8,701 nt of DNA from an uncultured Clostridia bacterium (GCA_945867255.1 CAMBHV010000041.1:1-8701); one strand, 5' to 3'. Counted from the stretch's first letter, positions 1-6,473 are shown. Notes: a model not told the origin generated them from the sequence alone. Translations and numbers: made by a program.

Positions 1-512
1 TCATGCTGCCAGGGTTGGATGGCTATGAACTTTTGGATTACCTGCGCCCGACGGGCACGCCGGTAATCTTTATTACGGCAAAGGGCAGCCTGGGCGACCG
101 GGTGAAGGGGCTGCGGCTTGGTGCAGATGATTATATTGTAAAACCATTTGAAATTGCCGAGCTGGTGGCGCGCGTGGAAAGTGTGCTTCGTCGCACCGGG
201 CGCGGTGGACGAATGCTGAGCGCATGGGACGTGCAGTTAGATGCCGTGGCGCGCACAGTGACAAAAGCGGGTGAGCCGGTGGCGCTTACACCGCGTGAAT
301 TTGACCTGTTGGAACAGCTGCTGCGCAACCGCGGCGCCGCGTTGTACCGCGATGCATTATTCGAGCGCGTATGGGGCGGTGAAATGGGCCCGGATACCCG
401 CACACTGGATCTTCACATCAACCGGTTGCGCAAAAAACTGGGCTGGCACGACAAAATCACTACCGTATACAAGGTGGGGTATAAGCTGGAAAAAGAGGAG
501 GCCGAACTGTGA
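1..512 (+). CDS. OmpR/PhoB-family response regulator, 5' end outside the window
   Basis: This is a DNA-binding response regulator, phosphorylated by its partner kinase and then acting as a transcription factor in the cytoplasm. The 169 visible residues start at the MLPGLDG loop, so roughly 50 N-terminal residues are missing. These include the phospho-acceptor Asp, which in the usual D-x-M-L-P context would lie just off the window edge. Visible receiver landmarks are the switch Thr and invariant Lys in FITAK (residues 25 and 27) and the DDYIVKPF loop (43-49). A winged-helix output domain follows at about 72-165, with LTPREFDLLEQLL, the recognition helix in TRTLDLHINRLRKKLG and the wing TVYKVGYKLE. 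The frame ends at TGA 510-512, which overlaps the GTG start of the kinase gene. The adjacent kinase is the obvious cognate partner. The target genes cannot be read from the window; autoregulation of this operon is possible but not shown. The family call is secure. Confidence 0.95.
   Translation, partial: MLPGLDGYELLDYLRPTGTPVIFITAKGSLGDRVKGLRLGADDYIVKPFEIAELVARVESVLRRTGRGGRMLSAWDVQLDAVARTVTKAGEPVALTPREFDLLEQLLRNRGAALYRDALFERVWGGEMGPDTRTLDLHINRLRKKLGWHDKITTVYKVGYKLEKEEAEL
494..512 (+). promoter_or_regulatory. RBS and GTGA stop/start overlap coupling the regulator and kinase genes
   Basis: The purine-rich AGAGGAGG at 494-501 lies 7 bases before GTG 509-511. The regulator's TGA stop (510-512) is nested in GTGA. 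The strong ribosome binding site supports the GTG start of the kinase, and the 4-base overlap suggests translational coupling. Confidence 0.8.
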
Positions 513-1933
513 AGTTCGCGCAAAGGCTTTCATGTGCGGTTCTGCTGTTGCTGACAGCCGTGTTCTCCCTTGGCGGTTTTCTGCTGGTGTATGTGAACAC
601 CATTGATATGCTGCATCAGGCCGCTGCGCAGGCCGAGCAGTGGCACCGCATGCAGTATTATACACTGGAGACCGAAGTGCTTGGCCTGATGGCACGCGGG
701 GAAGAAGTGACGGATGACGCTTTGATCGAGCAAGCTATGAAAATTGCAGATTTTGGCGAAGACGGAAGTCAAAGCGGTATTTGGCTGGCAGATTCCAGCG
801 GCCTGATGATGTTTTCTTCTCTGGGTGACGCGGCAAGCAAGGCGAACGACAGTGTGGAACAAATAGGGGAAAAGGAATATTATCTGCGCCGCGTGGATGG
901 GAAAACCTATCTTTTGCTGGAAAGTATGGTTTCTGCACCGAACAAAACATATCGGTTGCGCACGCTAAGCGATGTGACAACTGTGTTTACGGCGCGCAGT
1001 AGTCAGTTGCGCCGGTTTTGGTGTGTGCAGGCGGGCGCGCTGGGAGTATGTGCGCTGGCTATTACGCTGTTGACCCGGCGTATGACACGCCCGCTGGATG
1101 AGTTGTATGATGCCTCACGCCGTATTGCGCGGGGCGATTATGCCGCGCGCGCTGCCGTAGCCACGCAGGATGAGATAGGTGGAGTTGCGGAAAGTTTCAA
1201 TGCCATGGCGGAGGCAGTGCAGAAAAACGTGGATGCGCTGGCGCTCAGCGCACGCCAGCGTGAAGAGTTCATGGGTGCGTTCACCCATGAACTCAAAACC
1301 CCCATGACTGCCATCATCGGCTATGCCGACACCCTGCGCACACTGGAGCCGGACCCCGAAAGCCGCCGGCGTGCAGCGGGATATATTTTTAGCGAGGCAA
1401 AGCGCGTGGAGGCGTTAAGCGGCAAGTTGCTGGCCCTTCTGGGCCTTGCTCAGCAGCCGGTGGAATGCAGCCCGGTGCGCATGGATGCTGTGCTGCGGCG
1501 CCTTTCGGTGGCAATGGCTCCTGTTTTGGGTACTGTAAAACTGGATTTTCGCGGGGAAAACGGCCTTTGGGCTGTGGGAGATGAAGACCTTCTGGTAGAT
1601 CTTTTGTACAACCTGGTGCACAATGCTTTGAAAGCGGGCCCGAAAGACGACGAGATACACGTTCTGTGCACCGCGGTGCCTGCCGGAGTGTTGGTGTGTG
1701 TACGTGACATGGGGTGCGGCATCCCGAAAGATGAACTGGCGCGTGTGACAGAGCCGTTCTATATGGTGGACAAATCCCGTGCGCGAAAGGCCGGCGGAAG
1801 CGGCATGGGGCTTGCTTTATGCCAAAAAATCGCCGCATTGCATGGTACGCAGCTTCACATTGAAAGTGAAGTGAGCGTGGGCACACGGGTGTCGTTCACT
1901 TTGAAACGCGCAAAGGAGGCGGATGTGTCATGA
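509..1933 (+). CDS. Two-transmembrane sensor histidine kinase with HAMP domain
   Basis: This membrane sensor kinase autophosphorylates on His and passes the phosphate to a response regulator, almost certainly the one encoded just upstream. The 474-residue protein has TM1 at about 8-29, an extracytoplasmic region of about 140 residues (30-170), TM2 at about 171-189, a HAMP linker at about 190-242, and a DHp domain with the H-box FTHELKTPMTAI (phospho-acceptor H260). The HATPase domain shows the N-box YNLVHNALKA (367-376), G1 box DMGCGIP (400-406), F-box EPFYMVD (415-421) and G2 box GGSGMGLAL (429-437). All catalytic boxes are intact, so it should be active. The extracytoplasmic part has a Cache/PAS-like stretch (GIWLADSSGLMMFSS, about 90-104), but I cannot name its ligand. 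The GTG start is supported by AGAGGAGG 7 bases upstream. The gene overlaps both neighbours by 4 bases. Its centre carries two tandem inverted repeats over the H-box codons. Confidence 0.96.
   Translation: MKFAQRLSCAVLLLLTAVFSLGGFLLVYVNTIDMLHQAAAQAEQWHRMQYYTLETEVLGLMARGEEVTDDALIEQAMKIADFGEDGSQSGIWLADSSGLMMFSSLGDAASKANDSVEQIGEKEYYLRRVDGKTYLLLESMVSAPNKTYRLRTLSDVTTVFTARSSQLRRFWCVQAGALGVCALAITLLTRRMTRPLDELYDASRRIARGDYAARAAVATQDEIGGVAESFNAMAEAVQKNVDALALSARQREEFMGAFTHELKTPMTAIIGYADTLRTLEPDPESRRRAAGYIFSEAKRVEALSGKLLALLGLAQQPVECSPVRMDAVLRRLSVAMAPVLGTVKLDFRGENGLWAVGDEDLLVDLLYNLVHNALKAGPKDDEIHVLCTAVPAGVLVCVRDMGCGIPKDELARVTEPFYMVDKSRARKAGGSGMGLALCQKIAALHGTQLHIESEVSVGTRVSFTLKRAKEADVS
1236..1294 (+). repeat. 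Two tandem perfect inverted repeats inside the kinase gene
   Basis: The first stem has arms CGCTGGCG (1236-1243) and CGCCAGCG (1253-1260), 8 bp with a 9-base loop. Four bases later, GAGTTCATGGGTG (1265-1277) and CACCCATGAACTC (1282-1294) form a perfect 13-bp stem closed by a 4-base loop (CGTT). The second stem covers the codons for EFMGAFTHEL, including the CAT codon of the phosphorylated His at 1286-1288. No T-tract follows, so this is not a canonical terminator. The repeats are directly visible; any function in the mRNA is inference. Confidence 0.75.
1912..1933 (+). promoter_or_regulatory. RBS and ATGA overlap coupling the kinase and third operon gene
   Basis: AAAGGAGG at 1912-1919 lies 10 bases before ATG 1930-1932, whose bases overlap the kinase stop TGA 1931-1933. 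This fixes the start of the third gene and indicates translational coupling. Confidence 0.82.
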
Positions 1934-3972
1934 AAAACGAACATTCGCGTTTTTGCGGACTAACGAAAGCTTTGCGCGGAAAAGCATTGCGCGTGATGGT
2001 TGCCACTGGCGCGCTGATGCTGCTGATCAGCGCGCTGCCCATGGTAGCGCTTCAGCTTAGCGATGTGGGGCTGCTTACGGCGCCGCATGCGCGCGGGCAG
2101 GCCACCGGCGCGTTAAGCCCGAAGGGAGACGATTTATATATTGTGCGTGCGCTGACGCAACGCCGGCAGCAAACGCTGGGAGAAGAGGGTGCCCCTTACG
2201 GAGAAGGAACAGCCATAGCCATGGGCTATGAGGGACAGATGCTGATGGCCGGATATTTGGATGAGATGCAGGTGGCCGATGTACTGCCCGGTGAACTGGT
2301 CGAACCGTTTTCCTATGAGATGGAGGCGGACGGCCTTTATGAATGTACCTACCAGGCAGATACAGCAGGTTTTCTTACATTTTCTCTGACGAATATTGAC
2401 ACGGGCGTGGAACTGTGTGTGCTGACAGTGGAAAGCCACACTGGCAAGGTGGTGAATATGCGCCTGTTGTTCATGGATGGCCTTTTGACGGAACTCAAGT
2501 ATACAGAGCTGCTGCAGGCATATTGCGAATACCTTGGCCTGAATGTGTTGGAGGATTGGGCTCCCTGCACCGATACTTATTATGGCGAAAATGCAATTTA
2601 CTCAAAAAACGGCGAGGCTTTGTTGGCTGTAAGCGAAATGGCAGATGATGCAGCGGGGCTTTTATACCTTATGATGGATGCCCGCGTGGTACCGGCAGAG
2701 CAATACGAGAAGATTTGCACAACATATGGTTCCATGGAAAATCAAAATGAACTGTCTGCTGCTGAGGGCCTGTGTGAAGTAAGCTGGGATAGATGCCTCC
2801 TGGATGACACACACTATATTCTGGCAGAAAGTACAGAGTTCGGATGCCTGCTGACTGTGCTGGATAAGAACACCATGACAAATCAGCTTTTATGTCAAAA
2901 GCCAGGTTGTACACATGCATGGGGCAGCGGATGCCCTGCGCAAGTAGATTATCCGCTTGCGATATTTGTGCAGGATGGTCAGGTGTATGCGTTGTCCGGC
3001 GAAACACAGGATGATGTAGATACTATGGTTTTACGCGTGCTGGAACAGCAAAGCACCTGGAAGGAGATTGCACGCATTTTACCTGAGGAGTACGGCATTT
3101 CAACATTTGACTTATCGGTGTGGTACGAAAGCAAGGGCATTTTATACGGGTGCTTTGCCCCGAACATCGAGGGCCTGGAAAGTGAGGGCACCATACTGGA
3201 AATTCAGTTGAACACTGGTGAGGTTCAGGCAATGCCGGTGTCGGCGGGTATGCGGGTGCTGGATGTGTGGAATGGCCTGTTTATTTGTGGCCGTACTATT
3301 ATGCCGGCAGCACTGGGGAGCCTTCCCGAGACAATATCAAATAATGCTGCCGCATATTCCAGTGCAAAGGCAGAAGTGTTTTTGAAATCCCCCATTACAG
3401 GCGAAGAACGCAAACTTACGCAGTTGTCTGGTGTGAACACATCTGGCTGGAGCATGGGCGCCTGGGCTGAGGATGACAATCAGCTGTACTGTATTTCCGG
3501 GCAATATGCGGCGGATACATCCTTGTTGAACCTGAATATGCTATACCAGATAGACCTTGTGACCGGCACCTCGAACGCGTTGTATCAAATAGACAGCGAA
3601 GAGGTTTTAGAATTGAATATGCTGTACGATGGCAAAGCCCTGCGGTATAGTTTTGCCCCGGACACTGAAGCTGCCGGCCAGACCTGGATGAAATTGTCCA
3701 CTCAAGAAATCACCAATGTGAATCTGCAGCATACCATGCCATACGGCGCGTCAAGCGGATGGAACATTCTGTTCGCCTGGGAAGATAATTTCTTAGTGCG
3801 CAACCGCGTCACACTACAGGACGGAATCGTGTGGGACGGCTATGCGCTGATTCCTCGGCAGGCGTTCTGGTCATCTGACGAGCAGCAGGCAGTATCCTTC
3901 GATGAAACACCCGTCCTTCTTGCGCGCAAAGCCCTGCAGAACGGAAGTGCCTTCGCGGAAGACTGGGGTTGA
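1930..3972 (+). CDS. Membrane-anchored extracytoplasmic protein of unknown function with a C-x4-C-x-H-x5-C motif, possibly a beta-propeller
   Basis: I cannot assign a specific function to this 680-residue protein. A basic N-terminus (K13, R16, K18, R21) precedes one hydrophobic segment at about 22-41. No lipobox and no clear signal-peptidase site follow, so an N-in anchor with the rest outside the cell fits best. Residues about 60-270 form an alpha/beta part; the stretch ending HTGKVVNMRL (170-179) weakly recalls PepSY-like domains. Residues about 280-645 are rich in short beta strands with turn motifs (LDKNTMT, LNTGEVQ, DLVTGTS), as in beta-propellers. Between the halves lies LLCQKPGCTHAWGSGCPA, with C322, C327, H329 and C335. 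From memory, this C-x-x-P-x-C-x-H...C-x-A pattern recurs in uncharacterised exported proteins of gut Clostridia; it could bind a metal or form disulfides. Its 4-base overlap with the kinase gene suggests that it modulates the kinase's input. Base composition is visibly AT-richer than its neighbours. Coding status is certain; fold and role are inference. Confidence 0.85.
   Translation: MKNEHSRFCGLTKALRGKALRVMVATGALMLLISALPMVALQLSDVGLLTAPHARGQATGALSPKGDDLYIVRALTQRRQQTLGEEGAPYGEGTAIAMGYEGQMLMAGYLDEMQVADVLPGELVEPFSYEMEADGLYECTYQADTAGFLTFSLTNIDTGVELCVLTVESHTGKVVNMRLLFMDGLLTELKYTELLQAYCEYLGLNVLEDWAPCTDTYYGENAIYSKNGEALLAVSEMADDAAGLLYLMMDARVVPAEQYEKICTTYGSMENQNELSAAEGLCEVSWDRCLLDDTHYILAESTEFGCLLTVLDKNTMTNQLLCQKPGCTHAWGSGCPAQVDYPLAIFVQDGQVYALSGETQDDVDTMVLRVLEQQSTWKEIARILPEEYGISTFDLSVWYESKGILYGCFAPNIEGLESEGTILEIQLNTGEVQAMPVSAGMRVLDVWNGLFICGRTIMPAALGSLPETISNNAAAYSSAKAEVFLKSPITGEERKLTQLSGVNTSGWSMGAWAEDDNQLYCISGQYAADTSLLNLNMLYQIDLVTGTSNALYQIDSEEVLELNMLYDGKALRYSFAPDTEAAGQTWMKLSTQEITNVNLQHTMPYGASSGWNILFAWEDNFLVRNRVTLQDGIVWDGYALIPRQAFWSSDEQQAVSFDETPVLLARKALQNGSAFAEDWG
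2009..2035 (+). repeat. 10-bp perfect inverted repeat in the membrane-segment coding region
   Basis: Arms GCGCGCTGAT (2009-2018) and ATCAGCGCGC (2026-2035) flank a 7-base loop, about 80 bases after the start codon, where the hydrophobic segment is encoded. Two G-T wobble pairs could extend it outward. It may simply reflect Ala/Leu-rich GC-heavy codons. Confidence 0.5.
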
Positions 3973-4052
3973 GAGCAAAAAAGCGATTGCATATTTCTGC
4001 CCGTGCGCAGTGTACAGAGAAATGCGTACAGGTTGTTTTCCATGTGTTTCCA

Positions 4053-4081
4053 TTGCACACGAATGCGAAACCGAGTATAAT
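4053..4081 (+). promoter_or_regulatory. SigA-type promoter for the desulfurase-thiI-cinA group
   Basis: A -35 element TTGCAC (4053-4058) and a perfect -10 TATAAT (4076-4081) are separated by exactly 17 bases. Transcription would start near 4087-4090, giving a leader of about 25 bases before ATG 4114. The 141-base gap that contains it (3973-4113) holds no gene. I see no convincing terminator for the upstream operon there, only weak 4-5 bp stems near 3997-4030. Confidence 0.75.
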
Positions 4082-4101
4082 AACCATATATGTTTTTTTC
4101 T

Positions 4102-4116
4102 GGGGGCAGACGAATG
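4102..4116 (+). promoter_or_regulatory. RBS that decides the desulfurase start
   Basis: GGGGG at 4102-4106, 7 bases before ATG 4114-4116, is a plausible though imperfect Shine-Dalgarno. The in-frame ATG at 4090 lies at about the predicted transcription start with no room for a binding site, and the family's usual N-terminus (x-YLDNAATT) begins at 4114. Confidence 0.6.
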
Positions 4117-5244
4117 CATTACTTGGACAATGCGGCTACTACCGCCGTGGCACCGGAAGTGGCGGACGTGGCGTGCAGTGTGTTGCGCGAGCATTTTGCG
4201 AACCCTTCCTCGCTGTATGCGCTGGGTGCACACAGCGAGGAAGTGATAGAAAACGCGCGCGAAGCCGTGGCGCAAAGCCTTGGTGTACGCGCAGGAGAAG
4301 TGATTTTTACAAGCTGCGGCACAGACGGTGATAATATGGCTGTGCTCGGTGCGGCGAAAGCACGCCGTGCCTGGGCAGACCATATCGTCACCACGGGTTA
4401 TGAGCACCCTGCGGTGCAAAACGCGGTGGCCTCGCTGGAGCAGGATGGCTGGCGCGTGACGGTGGTGAAACCGGACGAAACGGGCTGTGTGTCCATGCAG
4501 GCGCTTGTAGACGCAGTGGGCCCCAAAACGGCATTGGTGGCGGCCATGCATGTAAACAATGAGGTGGGCAGCGTGCTGGATGTAGCTGCGCTGGCCGAGG
4601 AAGTAAAACGCCGCAACAGCCGCACATTTGTGCATGTGGACGGCGTGCAGGCATGGGGCAAACTTTCGCTGCGCTTGCGTGACAGCAGTATCGACAGCTA
4701 TGCGGTGTCCGGCCACAAGGTGCATGCACCCAAGGGTGTGGGTGCCTTGTATGTGCGCAGCGGGGCGAATCTTGCGCCGGTGTGGCGTGGCGGCCATCAG
4801 GAAAACGGGCTGCGCCCCGGCACGCAGAACACGGCTTTCATTGCGGCGCTGGGCAAAGCGGCACAAATGTTGGATGTGGCATCTATGAACCAGCTGTGCA
4901 CTGCGCTCAGCGCACAGCTATGGCAGGGCCTTTCACAAATTGAGGGCGTGGTGCGCAACAGCCCGCAAAGCGGGCATCCGGCCATTGCCAATTTTTCCGT
5001 GCCGGGCATTCGCAGCGAGACGATGCTGCACTTTTTGGAGGCAAGGGACGTATATGTGTCCAGCGGGTCCGCCTGCTCGAAAGGCGAGGCCAGCCATACG
5101 CTTTCTGCTATGGGCCTTGCCCGGGCACGTATCGACAGCGCCGTGCGCGTGTCATTTTCCGGCACAAGCACGCCACAGGATGTAGATGCACTGGTGGCCG
5201 GTGTGGCCGAGGGCGTGAAAAGCCTTGCCCGGGCACGGCGTTGA
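4114..5244 (+). CDS. Cysteine desulfurase (class V aminotransferase, NifS/IscS family), probable ThiI partner
   Basis: This cytoplasmic PLP enzyme converts L-cysteine to alanine and holds the sulfur as a persulfide for transfer to an acceptor. The 376 residues show the full family signature: YLDNAATT at the N-terminus, NPSSLYALG, H97 in YEHPAV, NNEVG (148-152), D176 and Q179 in HVDGVQ, the PLP-binding K202 in SGHKVHAPKG, RPGTQN (234-239), and the persulfide-forming C321 in SSGSACSKG. The phosphate-binding loop reads TSCGTDGDN where TSGGTESDN is usual, a mild variation. The gene sits 44 bases upstream of thiI, the same arrangement as the nifZ-thiI pair of Bacillus subtilis, so dedicated sulfur delivery to ThiI is the best functional guess over general Fe-S assembly; no iscU or sufU is visible. 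Its own promoter (TATAAT at 4076-4081) lies just upstream. Family assignment is secure; partner specificity is inferred from context. Confidence 0.95.
   Translation: MHYLDNAATTAVAPEVADVACSVLREHFANPSSLYALGAHSEEVIENAREAVAQSLGVRAGEVIFTSCGTDGDNMAVLGAAKARRAWADHIVTTGYEHPAVQNAVASLEQDGWRVTVVKPDETGCVSMQALVDAVGPKTALVAAMHVNNEVGSVLDVAALAEEVKRRNSRTFVHVDGVQAWGKLSLRLRDSSIDSYAVSGHKVHAPKGVGALYVRSGANLAPVWRGGHQENGLRPGTQNTAFIAALGKAAQMLDVASMNQLCTALSAQLWQGLSQIEGVVRNSPQSGHPAIANFSVPGIRSETMLHFLEARDVYVSSGSACSKGEASHTLSAMGLARARIDSAVRVSFSGTSTPQDVDALVAGVAEGVKSLARARR
4205..4243 (+). repeat. 12-bp perfect inverted repeat early in the desulfurase gene
   Basis: Arms CTTCCTCGCTGT (4205-4216) and ACAGCGAGGAAG (4232-4243) are perfectly complementary. 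Inside, after one A-C mismatch, TGC (4218-4220) and GCA (4228-4230) can pair, leaving a 7-base loop. The stem lies about 90-130 bases after the start codon and covers the conserved PSSLY codons and HSEEV. No T-tract follows. The structure is plain in the sequence; a regulatory role is inference. Confidence 0.7.
5115..5237 (+). repeat. 15-bp direct repeat near the 3' end of the desulfurase gene
   Basis: CCTTGCCCGGGCACG occurs at 5115-5129 and again at 5223-5237, 108 bases apart and in the same frame. It encodes LARAR both times (in GLARARID and in the C-terminal SLARARR). It may be chance from repeated Leu-Ala-Arg codons, or a small internal copying event. Confidence 0.55.
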
Positions 5245-5288
5245 CAGGATATGGACATGATGAAGATTGACCCAGAGAGGAAGTTTGC

Positions 5289-6470
5289 ATGAAAGAACTG
5301 ATCCTTGCCTATCAGGGAGAGATGGCACTGAAGGGCCTGAACAGGGCCACATTTGAAAGCATTCTTGTGAAGACAATGCGCCGCAGGTTGAAAAGCCTGG
5401 GCGAGTTTAAAGTATACAAGGCACAGAGCACCATGTATGCCGAGCCGCAGGACGATGCGGCGAATGCCCATATGGACGAGGCGTTCGAGCGGGTAAAGCG
5501 GATTTTCGGCATTGCAGCAGTGAGCCGTGCGGCTGTGTGTGACAAGACATTTGACAGTATTGCATCTACGGCAGTGGAATATCTGCGCGGCGCGCTGTCC
5601 GGCGCATCTACCTTCAAGGTGAGTGCAAAGCGCTCGGACAAATCATTCCCGATGAACAGTATGGAAATTGGCCGTGAGCTGGGTGGCGTGCTGCTTGGCG
5701 CATACCCGCATCTGAAGGTGGACGTACATACACCGCAGGTGAATGTAACGGTGGAAGTGCGCGATTTTGCAGCATACGTCCACGCGGGTAAGCAACCGGG
5801 TGCGGGCGGCCTGCCGGTGTCCACCTCTGGAAAGGCTGCGCTGATGCTGTCTGGCGGCATCGACAGCCCTGTGGCCGGGTACATGATGGCCAAGCGCGGG
5901 CTTTCTCTCACCTGTATCCACTTCGCAAGCCCGCCTTATACCAGTGAACGTGCCCGCATGAAGGTGCTGAAGCTGGCCAAGGAACTGACGCCGTATACAG
6001 GCAATTTGAATGTGTATGTGGTTCCCTATACAAAGCCGCAGGAGTATATCCGCGACAATGCGCCGGATGTCCTTTTCACAGTGCTGATGCGCCGCAGTAT
6101 GCTGCGCATCGCAAACATCTTATGTGAAAAGGAAGATGCCAAGGCAATCGTCACGGGCGAGAGCCTGGCCCAGGTGGCAAGCCAGACATTGATGGCCCTT
6201 GCCTGCACGGATGCCGCGCAAAGTTTGCCCGTGCTGCGCCCGTGCATCGGCATGGACAAGACGGAGATCACGGATATTGCGCGGCGTATCGGCACGTTTG
6301 AAACCAGCATTCTTCCGTATGAGGACTGCTGTACGATCTTCACCCCGCCACATCCGAAAACGAAGCCCACTCTGGCAGAAATCGAGGCAGCTGAAGCGGC
6401 CATGCCGGAATTGGCGCAATTGGAACGCCAGGCGGCGGAAGAAACACCGGTAGAGGCTGTGTGCCTGTAA
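5289..6470 (+). CDS. thiI: tRNA 4-thiouridine synthetase ThiI (rhodanese-less form)
   Basis: ThiI activates uridine-8 of tRNA by adenylation with ATP and inserts sulfur to give 4-thiouridine. In some bacteria it also feeds sulfur to the thiamine thiazole pathway via ThiS. The 393-residue protein has an N-terminal ferredoxin-like domain (about 1-75), a THUMP domain (about 60-170), and a PP-loop ATPase domain with SGGIDSPVAGYMM (188-200), GESLAQVASQT (290-300) and the EDCCTIFTPPHPKTKPT segment. There C347 aligns by eye with the catalytic Cys344 of the Escherichia coli enzyme. It stops about 90 residues short of E. coli ThiI (482 aa) and has no C-terminal rhodanese domain, as in Bacillus subtilis ThiI. 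That fits direct persulfide transfer from the desulfurase encoded 44 bases upstream. ATG 5289 follows AGAGAGGAAG (5274-5283). The C-terminal 30 residues are Ala/Glu-rich and poorly conserved in character. Confidence 0.97.
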   Translation: MKELILAYQGEMALKGLNRATFESILVKTMRRRLKSLGEFKVYKAQSTMYAEPQDDAANAHMDEAFERVKRIFGIAAVSRAAVCDKTFDSIASTAVEYLRGALSGASTFKVSAKRSDKSFPMNSMEIGRELGGVLLGAYPHLKVDVHTPQVNVTVEVRDFAAYVHAGKQPGAGGLPVSTSGKAALMLSGGIDSPVAGYMMAKRGLSLTCIHFASPPYTSERARMKVLKLAKELTPYTGNLNVYVVPYTKPQEYIRDNAPDVLFTVLMRRSMLRIANILCEKEDAKAIVTGESLAQVASQTLMALACTDAAQSLPVLRPCIGMDKTEITDIARRIGTFETSILPYEDCCTIFTPPHPKTKPTLAEIEAAEAAMPELAQLERQAAEETPVEAVCL

Positions 6471-6473
6471 GCG

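Noticed and set aside
3997..4030. Rho-independent terminator after the signalling operon
   Set aside because: The best stems are only 4-5 bp (CTGC/GCAG, TGTAC/GTACA) and no run of T follows.
4090..4113. Upstream ATG for the desulfurase
   Set aside because: It lies at the predicted transcription start with no Shine-Dalgarno, and the extra 8 residues are not family-like.
4719..4730. 12-base palindrome GGTGCATGCACC as an operator
   Set aside because: A 12-base palindrome is expected by chance in a window this size, and it sits in the conserved codons around the PLP lysine.
3871..4866. Long minus-strand open frame of 331 codons
   Set aside because: It spans the end of the exported-protein gene, the promoter and most of the desulfurase gene antisense. 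Its translation is rich in His, Arg and Cys with no recognisable domain, typical of a shadow frame opposite GC-rich coding sequence.
4961..4975. GCCCGC-AAA-GCGGGC tight hairpin in the desulfurase gene
   Set aside because: Only 6 bp, in GC-rich coding sequence, with no T-run directly after; chance is likely.
5241..5270. TTGACA overlapping the desulfurase stop as a promoter for thiI
   Set aside because: The sequence at proper spacing (AGATTG) is not a -10 element; cotranscription is simpler.
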